Positions 23,165-33,247 of a stretch of DNA of 33,950 nt are shown in pieces. Where the stretch lies: the NCBI GenBank assembly GCA_028286565.1, contig JAQBRH010000004.1:1-33950 (forward strand), read 5' to 3'. This stretch comes from Parcubacteria group bacterium (GTDB taxonomy: Bacteria > Patescibacteriota > Minisyncoccia > Phycocordibacterales > Zambryskibacteraceae). How positions within the stretch are numbered: position 1 is the stretch's first letter; each line of letters begins with the position of its first letter. Under the pieces are notes generated by a model that worked only from the letters and a program-made list of their open reading frames with translations, searched no databases and was not told the origin of the DNA. A program made the translations under genes and the position numbers.

Positions 23165-25804
23165 TTATTTTGCGATAAAGGCTCTTGTCAGCGGCCCGAG
23201 GAAGCCGACAGCCGGGCTGATGCCGTACCGTGCCTGGAACTCCGCGAGTGCGGCTCTCGTCATGTTGCCGAAGAATTCGGTTGTGCCGTTCTGCTTCAAG
23301 GCTTCTGCTCGAGGACCCGAAGCTTTGCTGATGAGATATTGCTGGAGCGCTCGAACGTCCGAGCCTGTTGATCCGACCGTGAGATTTCGCGGGAAATTCT
23401 TCCTGCCTTCTTCGGTCGGAACCGGCGTAGGAGCCCCCGGAATATACGGACCGGTTACTTCGCCGGGATTTACCGGCGTCGGGACTGGGACCGGGACCGG
23501 AGTCGGAGTAACAGGATTCTGGATCGGTACATACGGGGACGGTACAGGAGTTACGGGAGTCGGGGTAGGTGTGGGAGTGGGAGTAGGCGTTGGGGTTGGG
23601 GTCGGAATAGGCGCAGGAGGGATATAGGCAGGCGGATTGTTGAATGATGGATTGCCCGGCTTCCCGCCCACGACGCCCACGGTAGCGGAATACAGTGCAG
23701 GCCAATTAACTCCTATATCTGTCCCGTCTAAAGCTTTGCCTTTATAAGGGCTACTTGAAGTCAGAGAATAATCTCCGTTATAACCTCCATTATTATTCAC
23801 GAAACCAATAGCACTGTAAGAAGGTTTGGTGAAGTTGCCGGGTAAAATAGGTGTCGACTGTCCCACCACTACATTGTTGGTTATTACATATCCGGGTAAT
23901 GCACTTATCCCGGCTATTCCGTATTCGCCGAAATTTGAAATGTTATCGGTCATGACGAAACGATTATTAGCGAATCCGGTTGGGTCAGAAGTGAGGAAGT
24001 TTGCATTCTTTCCTGATTGGAAAATGCTGTTATGCCTAAACGTTACATCATCAGAAGCGAGAAGAACCTGGACAATTCCGTCGCAGCAGCTTGAAGCGGG
24101 ATATGAGCCGCGCCACTTATCTTTATCTATATCAAGGAAAAGATTGTTTTCGATCAAGAACTTTGACCCTCCCTGAGAACCGGTGCAGATCATGCACACG
24201 TTCACCGCCAAAGCGGATCCTTTAATAATATTGTTCGTAACGGTAATGTTTGAGGTATGTATGAACGGGGCGCCTCCTCCCTGGTTTACGGCTTTGAGCA
24301 AGAAAGCGTACCCGGCCTGAGCGTCAGACCAGTTATTTTCCAGAACGTTGCCGTTAACCAAGATGCGATCGCCTTCTTTAAGTTCAAAAATATTTTTAAC
24401 CGCCCAATATATGCCCGCATAGTCTCCGTTAGGGCTGTTTGGATTCCAGCTCGTCGGCTTGAAGAAATAGTTATTGGTGATCTCTATGTCCTTGGTGACC
24501 ATTCCATAAATATACGGATCGGCCCCTCCGAAATTGATGGTCTCCGTAGAAGCTGAGAGGAAATTGTTCGTAATTTTTAAAGGTCCGGGTCCGTTGTATC
24601 CATTGATCGCCTGGGTATCCTGGCCAACACCGTGGAATTCAGAAAGATACGAGTCGATGACCGCTTGGTAGGCTCCGTTCATACCCACTCCATACTTGAT
24701 GTGCGTGGTGGGCTGGCCATGGATATATGACCGATCGAAGATAATATGGTGAGGCAGAGTGGAAATAGTATTGGCTGGATCTGCTCCCAAGTTGATCAGC
24801 CCGCCATTAAATCCACCTCGCCCTCCGCCCGGTAATACAGGGCCACAGCAAGAGCTTGGGAGCCCGTCGTCGGTGATCTCCACGCCGATGAAGCGGTAAT
24901 ATGACGACGATGGATTGGCAAAGATCGCTCTGCCGGACGCCACGGCGACAATTTTCGGCATATTTGGAGCGTCAGAAGGCGACACTCGAGTTCCTTGAGG
25001 AGGAAGGCTTGATACTTTGCTTGATTGTATGACGATCCACTTATTTGATGGGTTGTTTTTTGCAGGAAGAGTAAAGTTCCCCACAAAGGAGGCTCCTGCC
25101 TGGAGGACAATGGTGTCTCCGGGCTGGGCATTATTAAGAGCTCCTTGCAAATTTCCCCCGGCATTAACAGCGATGACTTGACCCGTCTGGCTCGGCATAG
25201 AGACGTTCACATATACCTGCGGAAGGTCGGGCAGTCGTACGGGAACATTTGCTATCGGGGTCGGGGTGGGAGTAGGCGTCGGTGTAGGGGTTGGAGTCGG
25301 AGTCGGAGTTGGGGTCGGAACGGGAACGGGAGCCGGGGCAGGCGCAGGAGAACCATTGGCGATGGTGACGCTGACTGTCGCAGGCGTAGAGAAATTGCCC
25401 GAAAGATCCACGGCTACCGCTCCGAGCGTGTGCGCCCCGTCGGGAAACGCGGTTGTGTCTATCGTCTTTGAATAGGGAGACAGGTTGTCTCTGTCTCTGT
25501 AGTGAACTCCATCCACCTCGAACCACACTCCGGCGACACCCACGTTGTCCGTAGCCGAAGCGGCGAGAACGGCGTCTCCGGAAACGGTTGCCCCGTTCGA
25601 AGGAGCCGAGGAGAGGCCGACGGTCGGAGGCTGGGTGTCCGAGGCGACTTGCGCCAGATTATTGCCTCTGAAGACGAGGGCCAGCTCCCCTATTATCCTA
25701 TGGAAAATCTCACCGGGCACAATACTTCCGGATCTGTACGTGAGGAGGAGAGTAGGAATCAAGATAATGCCAACCGCGATTCCTAAAATTGTGCTTTTTT
25801 TCAT
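23165..25804 (-). CDS. Surface protein: Ig-like domain, PT linker, right-handed beta-helix region, second PT linker, C-terminal peptidoglycan-binding domain
   Basis: Signal/TM N-terminus; repeated NN-rich beta-helix rungs ([34 protein letters not shown]); (PT)n linkers; [18 protein letters not shown]...[34 protein letters not shown]. Confidence 0.82.
   Translation of the reverse strand: [879 protein letters not shown]
23455..23630 (-). repeat. Low-complexity (Pro-Thr)n linker coding repeat
   Basis: [24 protein letters not shown] encoded by hexameric-like GGxGTx repeats on the plus strand. Confidence 0.85.
25250..25350 (-). repeat. Low-complexity (Pro-Thr)n linker coding repeat, second copy
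   Basis: [37 protein letters not shown]. Confidence 0.85.
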
Positions 25805-25867
25805 GGATAAGGGTTATAAATTAAAAGACCCATTAAATATTAGTATATACCCCTTGCACTACAATAC

Positions 25868-25901
25868 AAAAGACCTCCTGCGGATAGCAGAGAGGTCTTT
25901 T
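25868..25901 (-). terminator. Terminator after RRM gene (symmetric, possibly bidirectional)
   Basis: AAAAGACCTC...GAGGTCTTTT inverted repeat with T-run at the 3' arm. Confidence 0.85.
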
Positions 25902-25923
25902 GTTAGTAAGACGCCGAAGCGTA

Positions 25924-26211
25924 TTACATAGGGCGTCGCATGTCGCCTCGAGGAGCACGAGGCTCAAGAGGGCGAGCAATGTTGACGGTAAGTTTTCGAC
26001 CTTCGAAATCCATACCGTTCCACATGTTGATAGCCGCATCCGCTTCCGCTTCAGAGGCCATTTCAACGAATCCGAATCCCTTGGATCGTCCGGTCATTCG
26101 ATCGATGATGATCGAAGCTGACGTGACGTTTCCTGCCTTCCCGAATGCATCGCGAAGGGCCTGCTCAGTCGTGGTGTAAGGAATACCCCCGACGTAAAGC
26201 TTTGTTGACAT
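25924..26211 (-). CDS. RRM-domain RNA-binding protein
   Basis: RNP2 KLYVGGIPY and RNP1 KGFGFVEM motifs; basic C-terminus. Confidence 0.94.
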   Translation of the reverse strand: MSTKLYVGGIPYTTTEQALRDAFGKAGNVTSASIIIDRMTGRSKGFGFVEMASEAEADAAINMWNGMDFEGRKLTVNIARPLEPRAPRGDMRRPM

Positions 26212-26319
26212 ATACTGTTCTGCCGGCCTTTAAAATATAATTTGTGTAAGCGCCGGACTTTTCTCTTTGCACACCGCAGGTAAAACCTTGAAGCTACGCG
26301 AGAAACTTACATCAAGGGT

Positions 26320-26348
26320 ATTATATACCAGGAGATAATTTTTGTCAA
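26320..26348 (-). promoter_or_regulatory. Perfect-consensus promoter TTGACA-N17-TATAAT of RRM gene
   Basis: -35 TTGACA 26343..26348, -10 TATAAT 26320..26325, spacer 17. Confidence 0.9.
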
Positions 26349-26351
26349 CCG

Positions 26352-26729
26352 TCAATCTGTGGATTGTTCCTGGAGGTCGAGGCAGACCGAATTGATGCAG
26401 TATCGCTTCCCCGTCGAGGCTGGCCCATCATCGAAAACATGGCCGAGGTGGGAATGGCACCTGGCGCACTTTACTTCCGTCCTTTTCATGCCAAAGGAAT
26501 CGTCTTCTTCGAGGATAACGTTCTCGCGGTTCGCCGCATCATCGAACGAGGGCCAGCCCGTGCCTGAATCGAATTTTGCCTCGGATGAAAAGAGCTCGTT
26601 CCCGCAGACCTTGCAGACATACATGCCTTTTTTCTTGGTATGCAGATATTCTCCGGAGAAGGCCGCTTCCGTCCCCTTTTCCTTGAGGACATGGAACTCT
26701 TCCGGGGTCAATTCTTCGTCTTTTTTCAT
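26352..26729 (-). CDS. msrB: Peptide-methionine (R)-S-oxide reductase
   Basis: FSGEYLHTKKKGMYVCKVCGNELFSSEAKFDSGTGWPSF, CARCHSHLGHVFDDGP, GKRYCINSV. Confidence 0.96.
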   Translation of the reverse strand: MKKDEELTPEEFHVLKEKGTEAAFSGEYLHTKKKGMYVCKVCGNELFSSEAKFDSGTGWPSFDDAANRENVILEEDDSFGMKRTEVKCARCHSHLGHVFDDGPASTGKRYCINSVCLDLQEQSTD

Positions 26730-26734
26730 GGTTA

Positions 26735-28183
26735 CTAAAGTTTATAGTCCCACGCGAAATCAGGCAGATATACCGAGTAGTGCTGGGCGTTGTAGGCGCC
26801 GGTAGAAACCGCCACTCCGCTGCCTTGATCTTCTAAGAGAGCGGTAGGATGAGCCTTGATGAAGGCGATCCCTTTTATTTCGCCAGTAGCATATTCCCTG
26901 CCGTTGAACACATGTTGTTTCAGCCAATCATACTTTTGACTGATGACCGGCGAAGTCTTGGCTAATTCTCTGAACACCTTGCCCTCTGTCACGAACATGG
27001 ACATGGATTCGGCGAAGTCTTCTTGGGCCGTACGGGTATACGCATCAGATGCCTTATCCGAAAGGGACCAGCCCATGGCATAGGCCGAGACAAACTCATT
27101 CCTTGCGCTGCTTGGGCGTCGGATAGGGAAAATTTTCCATCCATTACTGCCAATGGTCTGTTTACTTGTATCGTACGAGATATCGTAAAAGCTTGTGGTA
27201 TCGACAACACCTCTTGAAGTTCCGGCTTCTTTGGGGTAAACATTTCCGTCAAGGAAGTGGGAGTATTCGTGGATCTGCGTCCCGACGATGGCCAGATCCG
27301 AGCCCCAAAATGACAGAACGCCTCGGGTGTTAATGGTGCAGTTGTCGTCCACCTCGGGATATAGAACACTTAGACAAACTTTGTACCCAGCCGCTGAATT
27401 ACTGAATTGGCTGCCTCCTTGATCCCTCATGTATGCCTTAAAGTTCGCTTCGCTCCATACCATAATATTCGAAGGAAGAGCCGAGAAGGCTATGTCGAAG
27501 AGGGCTGCCGCATGTTCTTTCGTGGGTTCGTTCTTTGGAGCGGTCATGAAATAGGGATACAAAGGGAAATTCTTCGCCAGCTTCAGATCTTCAACTTCTC
27601 TCAAGGCAAGCTGCGAATCTATCTTTTGGAGAGTAGATGCATCAATGGTGGTAGTAACAGGAAGACCGTTCACACGCTTAAAGTCTCCTAGGAATTCTTG
27701 TCCGACATACGCTTCGCTATTGTATCCCTCTTGATAACCGAGCATGCGCAGAGCGCTGACGACTCGATAGGCAAATGAATCAGTGGGCACATTTTTTCTT
27801 ATGGCCTTCAATGGGAAGGTTGAGATGTCCACACCGGGATTTTCTCCGGAAGCGATCTTTTGAGCCGTCGCATCATCCTTTAGAAACTGGCTTTTCAAGG
27901 TGAAGACGATCTTACTCTCCGGGGACGAAGTAGGAGCCGGTGAAGCAGGAGTAGCTTTGGGCTGAGTCGGAGTCGTGGAAACCGGAGAGACAGAAGTATC
28001 GTTGCTTTCTGCCGTGTTCGATCCGGCTGATTCTTTATTTTTATTTATTGCGCCCAGAGTGCTGACAAACTTTTCATGCTGTTGTTTGTCTTTGTACACC
28101 GCGTATCCCCCGCCCGCCGCCGCCAAACCCGCAACGATCAAAACTATGAGTAAAAGTGACGCAAACCCTTTTTGATATTTCAT
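26735..28183 (-). CDS. Secreted or membrane-anchored putative zinc metalloprotease (HEYSH)
   Basis: N-terminal MKYQKGFASLLLIVLIVAGLAAAGG anchor; Ser/Thr/Pro linker; HExxH motif IHEYSHFLDG (27257..27271); late conserved EDFAESMSMFVTEG. Confidence 0.7.
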   Translation of the reverse strand: MKYQKGFASLLLIVLIVAGLAAAGGGYAVYKDKQQHEKFVSTLGAINKNKESAGSNTAESNDTSVSPVSTTPTQPKATPASPAPTSSPESKIVFTLKSQFLKDDATAQKIASGENPGVDISTFPLKAIRKNVPTDSFAYRVVSALRMLGYQEGYNSEAYVGQEFLGDFKRVNGLPVTTTIDASTLQKIDSQLALREVEDLKLAKNFPLYPYFMTAPKNEPTKEHAAALFDIAFSALPSNIMVWSEANFKAYMRDQGGSQFSNSAAGYKVCLSVLYPEVDDNCTINTRGVLSFWGSDLAIVGTQIHEYSHFLDGNVYPKEAGTSRGVVDTTSFYDISYDTSKQTIGSNGWKIFPIRRPSSARNEFVSAYAMGWSLSDKASDAYTRTAQEDFAESMSMFVTEGKVFRELAKTSPVISQKYDWLKQHVFNGREYATGEIKGIAFIKAHPTALLEDQGSGVAVSTGAYNAQHYSVYLPDFAWDYKL

Positions 28184-28407
28184 GCTATGTAGCATACCAC
28201 TATTTGGCTGAGGCGGGGATTCTGTCCTTACAGGACCAGTACCCCGATTGGATAATGTATATGGCGGAGAGATTCGGTCACGAGTCGTTTTCTGCTGAAA
28301 ACGCTCTCGACCCCGCCTCGCGCCGTCGCGCTCCGGCTTTCTCATCTCTTTCCTCACGCGCCGACGTCCGACGCAGACAGCACCCCGGCTGTCCTTGCCG
28401 GTCGTTG

Positions 28408-28494
28408 CGGAGGCGGAGAGATTCGAACTCTCGAGACCCTTTCGAGCCTGCTACCTTTCCAAGGTAGTGCACTAGACCACTATGCGACGCCTCC
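28408..28494 (-). tRNA. tRNA-Ser (anticodon GGA)
   Basis: GGAGGCG/CGCCTCC acceptor stem, anticodon stem-loop CTACC-TTGGAAA-GGTAG, long variable arm, T-arm GAGAGTTCGAATCTCTC. Confidence 0.95.
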
Positions 28495-28507
28495 GTGTCG
28501 GAAGATA

Positions 28508-28993
28508 CTACCCTATTTTTCTCTTCTTGAGAATTTCGTCGACCATCTGTATCTCGTGGTCTATACCTTCAATGAGCTCGTACTCTCCAACTTCAGACGC
28601 ATCGATCCAGGCGAACTCCGTCGCATCCTCATCAAGTACCACTTCTCCACTTATATATGAAGCAAAATAACTAAGCACGAGAACTGGGACACCGTCGCCT
28701 TTTATAAAGGTGAGGTCGAGGAGATATTCAGGCTTGCCTATCTCAAGTCCAACTTCTTCGTGGATTTCACGAACAAGGGCATTCGTCACAGAGTAATACC
28801 ATTGATTGTCACCCACATGAGTACGAGGCAGATCAGTGTAATCATCAGTAGTTAATCCTCCGCCAGGAACGGTCCACTTGTTCGGGAAATGCTTTTTATG
28901 CGGAGCACGCTTAGTGATAAGGAATTTGCCTTCAGCATTATAAATGATGGCGGTAGTCGCAACTCTGTGCAGCTCTTTGTCTTTGATATCCAT
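28508..28993 (-). CDS. NUDIX hydrolase with an insertion in the Nudix box
   Basis: KWTVPGGGLTTDDY...ALVREIHEEVGLEIG. Confidence 0.85.
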   Translation of the reverse strand: MDIKDKELHRVATTAIIYNAEGKFLITKRAPHKKHFPNKWTVPGGGLTTDDYTDLPRTHVGDNQWYYSVTNALVREIHEEVGLEIGKPEYLLDLTFIKGDGVPVLVLSYFASYISGEVVLDEDATEFAWIDASEVGEYELIEGIDHEIQMVDEILKKRKIG

Positions 28994-29002
28994 ATATAAA
29001 GC

Positions 29003-29857
29003 TTACCACCTGCCGGAGGATCCGCCACCGCCAGATGATCCTCCGCCGAAGCCTCCAAACCCGCCACCCCCGCCTCCACCTCCTCCGAAGCCGCCCATCC
29101 AAAAAGGGGGCCTTGGTCCTCCGTTCCCGTGGTTCGCATGAGCCTTTGAGACTATATAGTCAAACAGAAGTCCAAGGGGGATAAGGATGACTGCGGCGAT
29201 CACCCCCAGGACAACGCCGTTGAAAATCCCGAGAGCTATGCCGGCGATCCCGCCCACCAGTCCGCCTCCCCACCACGACTTTGACCGGCCGAGCACGCTT
29301 GCAAGTACAAAGAGTCCGAAGATGGCAGCATTTCCCCAGGGAATGCTCGCAGCGTTTCCGGATGAGTTCGAGAGGATGGGTTCGGATCGCCGTACATCCT
29401 GGATTATCTGATCAACCGCACCCATGACGCCGTTATCATACTCATTCTTCTGAAATGCCGGCACCAGAATATCCGAGATGATGTGCGAGCTTTCGATGTC
29501 TGTGAGCACAGGCTCGAGTCCGTAGCCCACTTCGATCCTCGCCTCTCTGTCTCCGAGAGAGATCAGGAAGAGAACTCCCGTATCCTTTTCCTTATTGCCG
29601 ATACCCCATTCCACAAACAACTTGTTCGCGAAGTTCTCTATAGTATCCCCGCCCAAGTTCTCGATCGTCACTACCGTCACTTCGCTTCCGGTTTCGGTTT
29701 TTAGATCCCCGAGCTTGGTATCAACGGAAAGGATAGTGTCCGAAGAAAGCATGTGTGCAAAGTCGTTCACGAATCCGGCAGGCTTGCCCGGAGAGACATA
29801 GGCAAAGAGCGAGAGCGGAAAAAAGAGGATGGAAGCGACGAGAAATCGCTTAAACAT
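29003..29857 (-). CDS. TPM-domain membrane protein (YgcG-like), Gly-rich C-terminus
   Basis: GFVNDFAHMLSSDTILSVDTKL...GSEVTVVTIENLGGDTIENFANKLFVEWGIGNKEKDTGVLFLISLGDREARIEVGYGLE; C-terminal GGGGGGGGFGGFGGGSSGGGGSSGRW. Confidence 0.93.
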   Translation of the reverse strand: MFKRFLVASILFFPLSLFAYVSPGKPAGFVNDFAHMLSSDTILSVDTKLGDLKTETGSEVTVVTIENLGGDTIENFANKLFVEWGIGNKEKDTGVLFLISLGDREARIEVGYGLEPVLTDIESSHIISDILVPAFQKNEYDNGVMGAVDQIIQDVRRSEPILSNSSGNAASIPWGNAAIFGLFVLASVLGRSKSWWGGGLVGGIAGIALGIFNGVVLGVIAAVILIPLGLLFDYIVSKAHANHGNGGPRPPFWMGGFGGGGGGGGGFGGFGGGSSGGGGSSGRW

Positions 29858-29860
29858 ACG

Positions 29861-30418
29861 TTATTGGAGATTTACGGTCGGAGCAGTCGAAGCCGTCGCA
29901 TCAGCCTTGAAGTAAGATCGCTCGTGGAAGCCGAAGAGTCCGGCGATGAGGTTCGTCGGGAAGGTTTTCACTTTCGTATTGTAGCCTTGGACGATCTCAT
30001 TAAATCTATTTCGCTCGACGTTGATGCGGTTCTCAGTGCCTTCAAGCTCTGTCATGAGGTCTCGAACGGTGCCCACAGAAACAAGCGTCGGATAATTTTC
30101 GGTAATGACGAGGAGCCGTCCAAGGGCGGATTCAACTTGAGTGGCTGCGGCGGCCTTTTCATCCGGAGTAGTCGCGCCCGAGTATCGGGTACGAGCGTCA
30201 GCGATATCTCCGAACACTTTTTGCTCCTGGCCGAGGACCGCCTTGGTCGAGTTCACGAGGTTGGGGATGAGGTCGAAGCGTCGTTGATATGCGTTCTCTA
30301 CCTGACCCCACTGCGCGTCCGCCTGTTCGTTCAACGGCACAAGGCTGTTATACGAAGAGTAGAGCCAGATAACGAGGACCAGAATGATGCCTAAGACGAT
30401 GTATGTACCTTTTTTCAT
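29861..30418 (-). CDS. lemA: LemA family protein
   Basis: YNSLVPLNEQADAQWGQVENAYQRRFDLIPNLVNSTKAV; ENYPTL; ENRINVERNRFNEIVQGYNTKVKTFPTNLIAGLFGF. Confidence 0.95.
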   Translation of the reverse strand: MKKGTYIVLGIILVLVIWLYSSYNSLVPLNEQADAQWGQVENAYQRRFDLIPNLVNSTKAVLGQEQKVFGDIADARTRYSGATTPDEKAAAATQVESALGRLLVITENYPTLVSVGTVRDLMTELEGTENRINVERNRFNEIVQGYNTKVKTFPTNLIAGLFGFHERSYFKADATASTAPTVNLQ

Positions 30419-30528
30419 AATGAATGTGTGAGCGTCCGAACTATGTGGTTAATATTTGTATTTTACCACGTTTGACTCTTATGTATAAGAGGAGTAGGTT
30501 TTTTACAGACCTTCACCGGGAGACGGCC

Positions 30529-30870
30529 ATGCTAGGAATCGGAGACTTCGTCAACGGATCATTTACTCGAAGCAAGGAACGGAGGGTTCGAGGAGATCAG
30601 TGGGAACAATTTATAAAGGAAGACGGAGTGACGATCAAGCTCGTCGAGAACCGAGGCTCGCAGTCTGACATCAAAAACATCGTCGAGGGGCAAGAGTACC
30701 GTTCGGTGATCCTCGGAGTCGTCTATACAGCTCCGGATAAACCGTTTCGGATCCTTCGGGTCAAAGTTCTCGAGCCTGTATTCCGCACTCCCGAAACCGC
30801 CCCCGTTCTTCCGCCCTTGCCGGACAAAGGACACCGGACCAGGCAAAATGCCATCGGCTTCGGCCATTGA
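30529..30870 (+). CDS. Hypothetical orphan protein, MLGIGDFVNGSFTRSKERR...
   Basis: ORF 30424..30870; start placed at ATG 30529 after CGGGAG; followed by its own terminator. Confidence 0.55.
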   Translation: MLGIGDFVNGSFTRSKERRVRGDQWEQFIKEDGVTIKLVENRGSQSDIKNIVEGQEYRSVILGVVYTAPDKPFRILRVKVLEPVFRTPETAPVLPPLPDKGHRTRQNAIGFGH

Positions 30871-30893
30871 TCTTCTTCGGAAGGTCTTTTTAT

Positions 30894-30895
<2 letters not shown>
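30869..30895 (+). terminator. Rho-independent terminator with TTCG tetraloop
   Basis: GATCTTC-TTCG-GAAGGTC then TTTTTATTT on the plus strand. Confidence 0.9.
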
Positions 30896-32567
<1,672 letters not shown>

Positions 32568-32903
32568 TTAGTTTTTTATGACCGCCAGGAGATTGTCTTC
32601 ACGGAGGAGGTAGAGCTCTTCGCCGTCCATCTCTACTTCGTCGTATGCATATTTGGAGAAGACGACGATGTCCCCGACCTTCACATTCACGGGAATTATG
32701 TTTCCTTCATGGTGTCGTCCGGGTCCGACGGCGAGCACTTCGCCTTGGGCTGATTTTTCTTTTGAAGCGGAGTCAGGAAGGATAATGCCGAAATGCTTGT
32801 TCCCGCTCACCTCTTCCATAGTGAAGGGCCGGACGAGCACCCGGTCCCCGAGCGGGGCGATCGAAAGCTTTTTTTGAGAAGTTTTTGTTGTGGGTTTTTT
32901 CAT
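32568..32903 (-). CDS. groES: 10 kDa co-chaperonin GroES
   Basis: IAPLGDRVLVRPF, GIILPDSASKEKSAQGEVLAVGPGR, VGDIVVFSKYAYDEVEMDGEELYLLREDNLLAVI. Confidence 0.97.
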   Translation of the reverse strand: MKKPTTKTSQKKLSIAPLGDRVLVRPFTMEEVSGNKHFGIILPDSASKEKSAQGEVLAVGPGRHHEGNIIPVNVKVGDIVVFSKYAYDEVEMDGEELYLLREDNLLAVIKN

Positions 32904-32939
32904 ATCGTGGATTAAAACTGCTCTTGTAAGGTGGCCGAA

Positions 32940-32980
32940 TTATACCCCATTTTTCCTCCGCATCAACTCTATCCCGATTG
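32940..32980 (-). promoter_or_regulatory. Promoter of groES-groEL, TTGATG-N16-TATAAT
   Basis: Minus strand GAGTTGATGCGGAGGAAAAATGGGGTATAATTCGG; coordinates approximate. Confidence 0.65.
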
Positions 32981-33019
32981 CCCAAAGATAGGTTTCTTGT
33001 ATAATACGTGAGTTAGCTT

Positions 33020-33247
33020 ATGGCCCACGCCCTACCATATATACAGATAGTCCTCTCACTCCTCCTCATCGGGGGAGTGCTTCTCCAGCGCTCTGAAGCG
33101 GGCCTAGGAAGCGCGTTTGGAGCGGACGGCATGACGTCGGGCAAATACAACCGCCGAGGATTCGAGAAGACCCTTTTCCAGCTGACCATCCTCGTCGCAG
33201 TTCTCTTTGCCGTCACCGCCTTCGCCTCGCTCTTCCTCGCGCGATAA
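33020..33247 (+). CDS. secG: Preprotein translocase subunit SecG
   Basis: Two TM helices; IGGVLLQRSEAGLGSAFGADGM signature; TATAAT box just upstream. Confidence 0.93.
   Translation: MAHALPYIQIVLSLLLIGGVLLQRSEAGLGSAFGADGMTSGKYNRRGFEKTLFQLTILVAVLFAVTAFASLFLAR

Noticed and set aside
23557-23615. GGxGTx tandem repeats considered as a CRISPR-like or regulatory repeat array
   Set aside because: In frame with the PT linker of a clear CDS; no spacers, no cas genes in the window.
23220-23627. Plus-strand ORF encoding a (Gly-Val)n protein, and the similar 25266..25475 ORF
   Set aside because: Exact antisense of the (Pro-Thr)n linker coding repeats; artefact of low complexity.
28278-28472. Minus-strand 64-aa ORF across tRNA-Ser
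   Set aside because: Overlaps the tRNA and its flanking GC-rich debris; no coding support.
32904-33019. CIRCE-type heat-shock operator searched upstream of groES
   Set aside because: No TTAGCACTC-N9-GAGTGCTAA-like inverted repeat visible; only a plain promoter.
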